Shown here in pieces: positions 62,958-64,000 of a stretch of DNA of 64,000 nucleotides. The DNA lies in assembly GCA_028015205.1 (NCBI GenBank), contig CM051518.1, forward strand, positions 56,530,372 through 56,594,371. The letters run 5' to 3'. The first letter of the stretch is position 1; each line of letters starts with the position of its first letter. The notes under the pieces are model-generated. The model saw only the letters and a list, made by a program, of their open reading frames with translations, ran no database searches and was not told the DNA's origin. The stretch is from Mytilisepta virgata (taxonomy: Eukaryota; Mollusca; Bivalvia; Mytilida; Mytilidae). A program made the position numbers and the translations under genes.

Positions 62958-63316
62958 GTAAGAGTTCTAGTTTTGTTTACAGGTACATGTATATATGTTG
63001 TTTTTGTCTTCAGGCAAAAATTTATATTTGGCAATTAAAGATTTTATATACATTATTATGAAAGCATTTATGGTTTGAGAAATGGGAAAACAGAAAAATT
63101 TCAATTGTGAGAAAACAATGAAATATACAGAGCCATGTCAATTTCCCAAAGCTGTTAACAAGCATGAAATTGAAAATTACTGTCTGGAAACCTCAGTTTG
63201 CAGAATGGATTTTTCAAAATGTGAATACCTTAATCAATGTAAATCAGTAATCTGACAGATGCAATTAACAATTGAACTTACCAGATTTTGTTCATATCAT
63301 GTCTTCAAGAGAAACG

Positions 63317-64000
63317 AAACTAGAGGCTCATAAGGCTGAGCCTGTATCACTCACCTGGCAGAAGAAGAAAACAAGAATTACCCATGGCGGCCATGTTTGT
63401 CTCCTGATCTGGACAAAATGAGGAAACTTTGTGAAAAACCTCCGACAGATGCTTCCTGTCAAGTTTGATTCCATTTGACCATTCGGTTTCATAGAAGATT
63501 TCTTTAAATCAGCCAATCAGAAACAAGAATGCCCATGGCAGCCATGCTCATCATCCAATCAGGATGAAAAAATTTGATTTCATAAAAGATTTTCCATAGA
63601 TGCTTCTTGTCAAGTTTGGCTGACAGTTTTGGCCAAGCAGTTAAAGAGAAAAAAACATTTTTTAATCAACCAATGAGAAACAAGAATTGCCCATGAAGGC
63701 CATGTTTGTTGCCTGATCGGGACGAAATGAGAGGAAACTTTGTAAAGAACCTCCCATAGATGCTTCCTGTCAAATTTCATTCCATTTGGCCAAACGTTTC
63801 AGAGAAGATTTTTTTATATCAGCCAATCAGAAACAAGAACTGCCCACGGCAGCCATATTTGTAGTTCGATCAGGACTAAATGAGAAAACTTTATACATGC
63901 TCCCATACATGCTCCCTATCAAGCTTTGTTCCATTTGTCCAAGCGATATCAGGGGAGAAGATTTTTTATATCGGCCAATCGGAAACAAGAACTGCCATGT
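63317..64000 (-). mobile_element. CTCACCTG-family element, antisense copy, runs off the window
   Basis: Read on the minus strand the family end lies at 63317-63360 (ccaggtgagtgatacaggct and agcctctagttt). Moving right, the body units appear reversed (acaggaagcatctatgggag, ttgtttctgattggctgat). The opening palindrome would lie beyond 64000. It is the only clearly antisense copy here. Confidence 0.82.

Overview
The window is eukaryotic and AT-rich, and it holds about the first three quarters of the coding sequence of one large gene on the + strand: a collagen type IV alpha chain. I place 30 coding exons between 2206 and 62957, plus one candidate extra exon. They encode a signal peptide, a cysteine-bearing 7S region and a long Gly-X-Y domain with the short interruptions typical of collagen IV. 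All exons join in one frame, giving 1,257 complete codons plus one base. The C-terminal NC1 domain is not in the window, so the gene runs off the right edge.

The organism looks like a bivalve, most likely a marine mussel (Mytilidae). This is inferred from repeats I recognise as typical of mussel genomes: hairpin-capped elements with internal ~130-180 bp tandem units, the interspersed repeat at 29495-30135, and frequent tacatgtat-type words. There is no independent species marker.

Layout: 1-2205 is upstream and 5'UTR sequence. Exons 1-13 (2206-22766) are small, every junction is phase 0, and most have lengths that are multiples of 9. From exon 14 (26970) most junctions are phase 1 and split the Gly codon as G|GN. 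Interruptions cluster in exons 7-20; exons 21-30 are almost unbroken triplets.

Most of the sequence is intron filled with mobile DNA. Main items: a 21-copy 25-bp minisatellite (6191-6716); a poly-T/poly-G-rich, hairpin-capped family with copies at 9505-11434, 14055-16143 and 37891-39720; many copies of a family starting with a CTCACCTG palindrome and ending in CAGGTGAG; a LINE reverse-transcriptase fragment between diverged inverted arms (24650-26235) and a nearby tRNA-derived SINE; a nearly full-length but decayed DIRS-type tyrosine-recombinase retrotransposon on the minus strand (36824-44399) with inverted terminal repeats, itself hit by two later insertions; and a 134-bp satellite array (57770-60140) split by a 1.27-kb element with terminal inverted repeats.

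I see no prokaryotic genes, CRISPR arrays or second host gene. The most informative structures are the nested DIRS locus, the splice-donor-like ends of the CTCACCTG family, the change of intron-phase regime, and a possible extra exon encoding an interruption.
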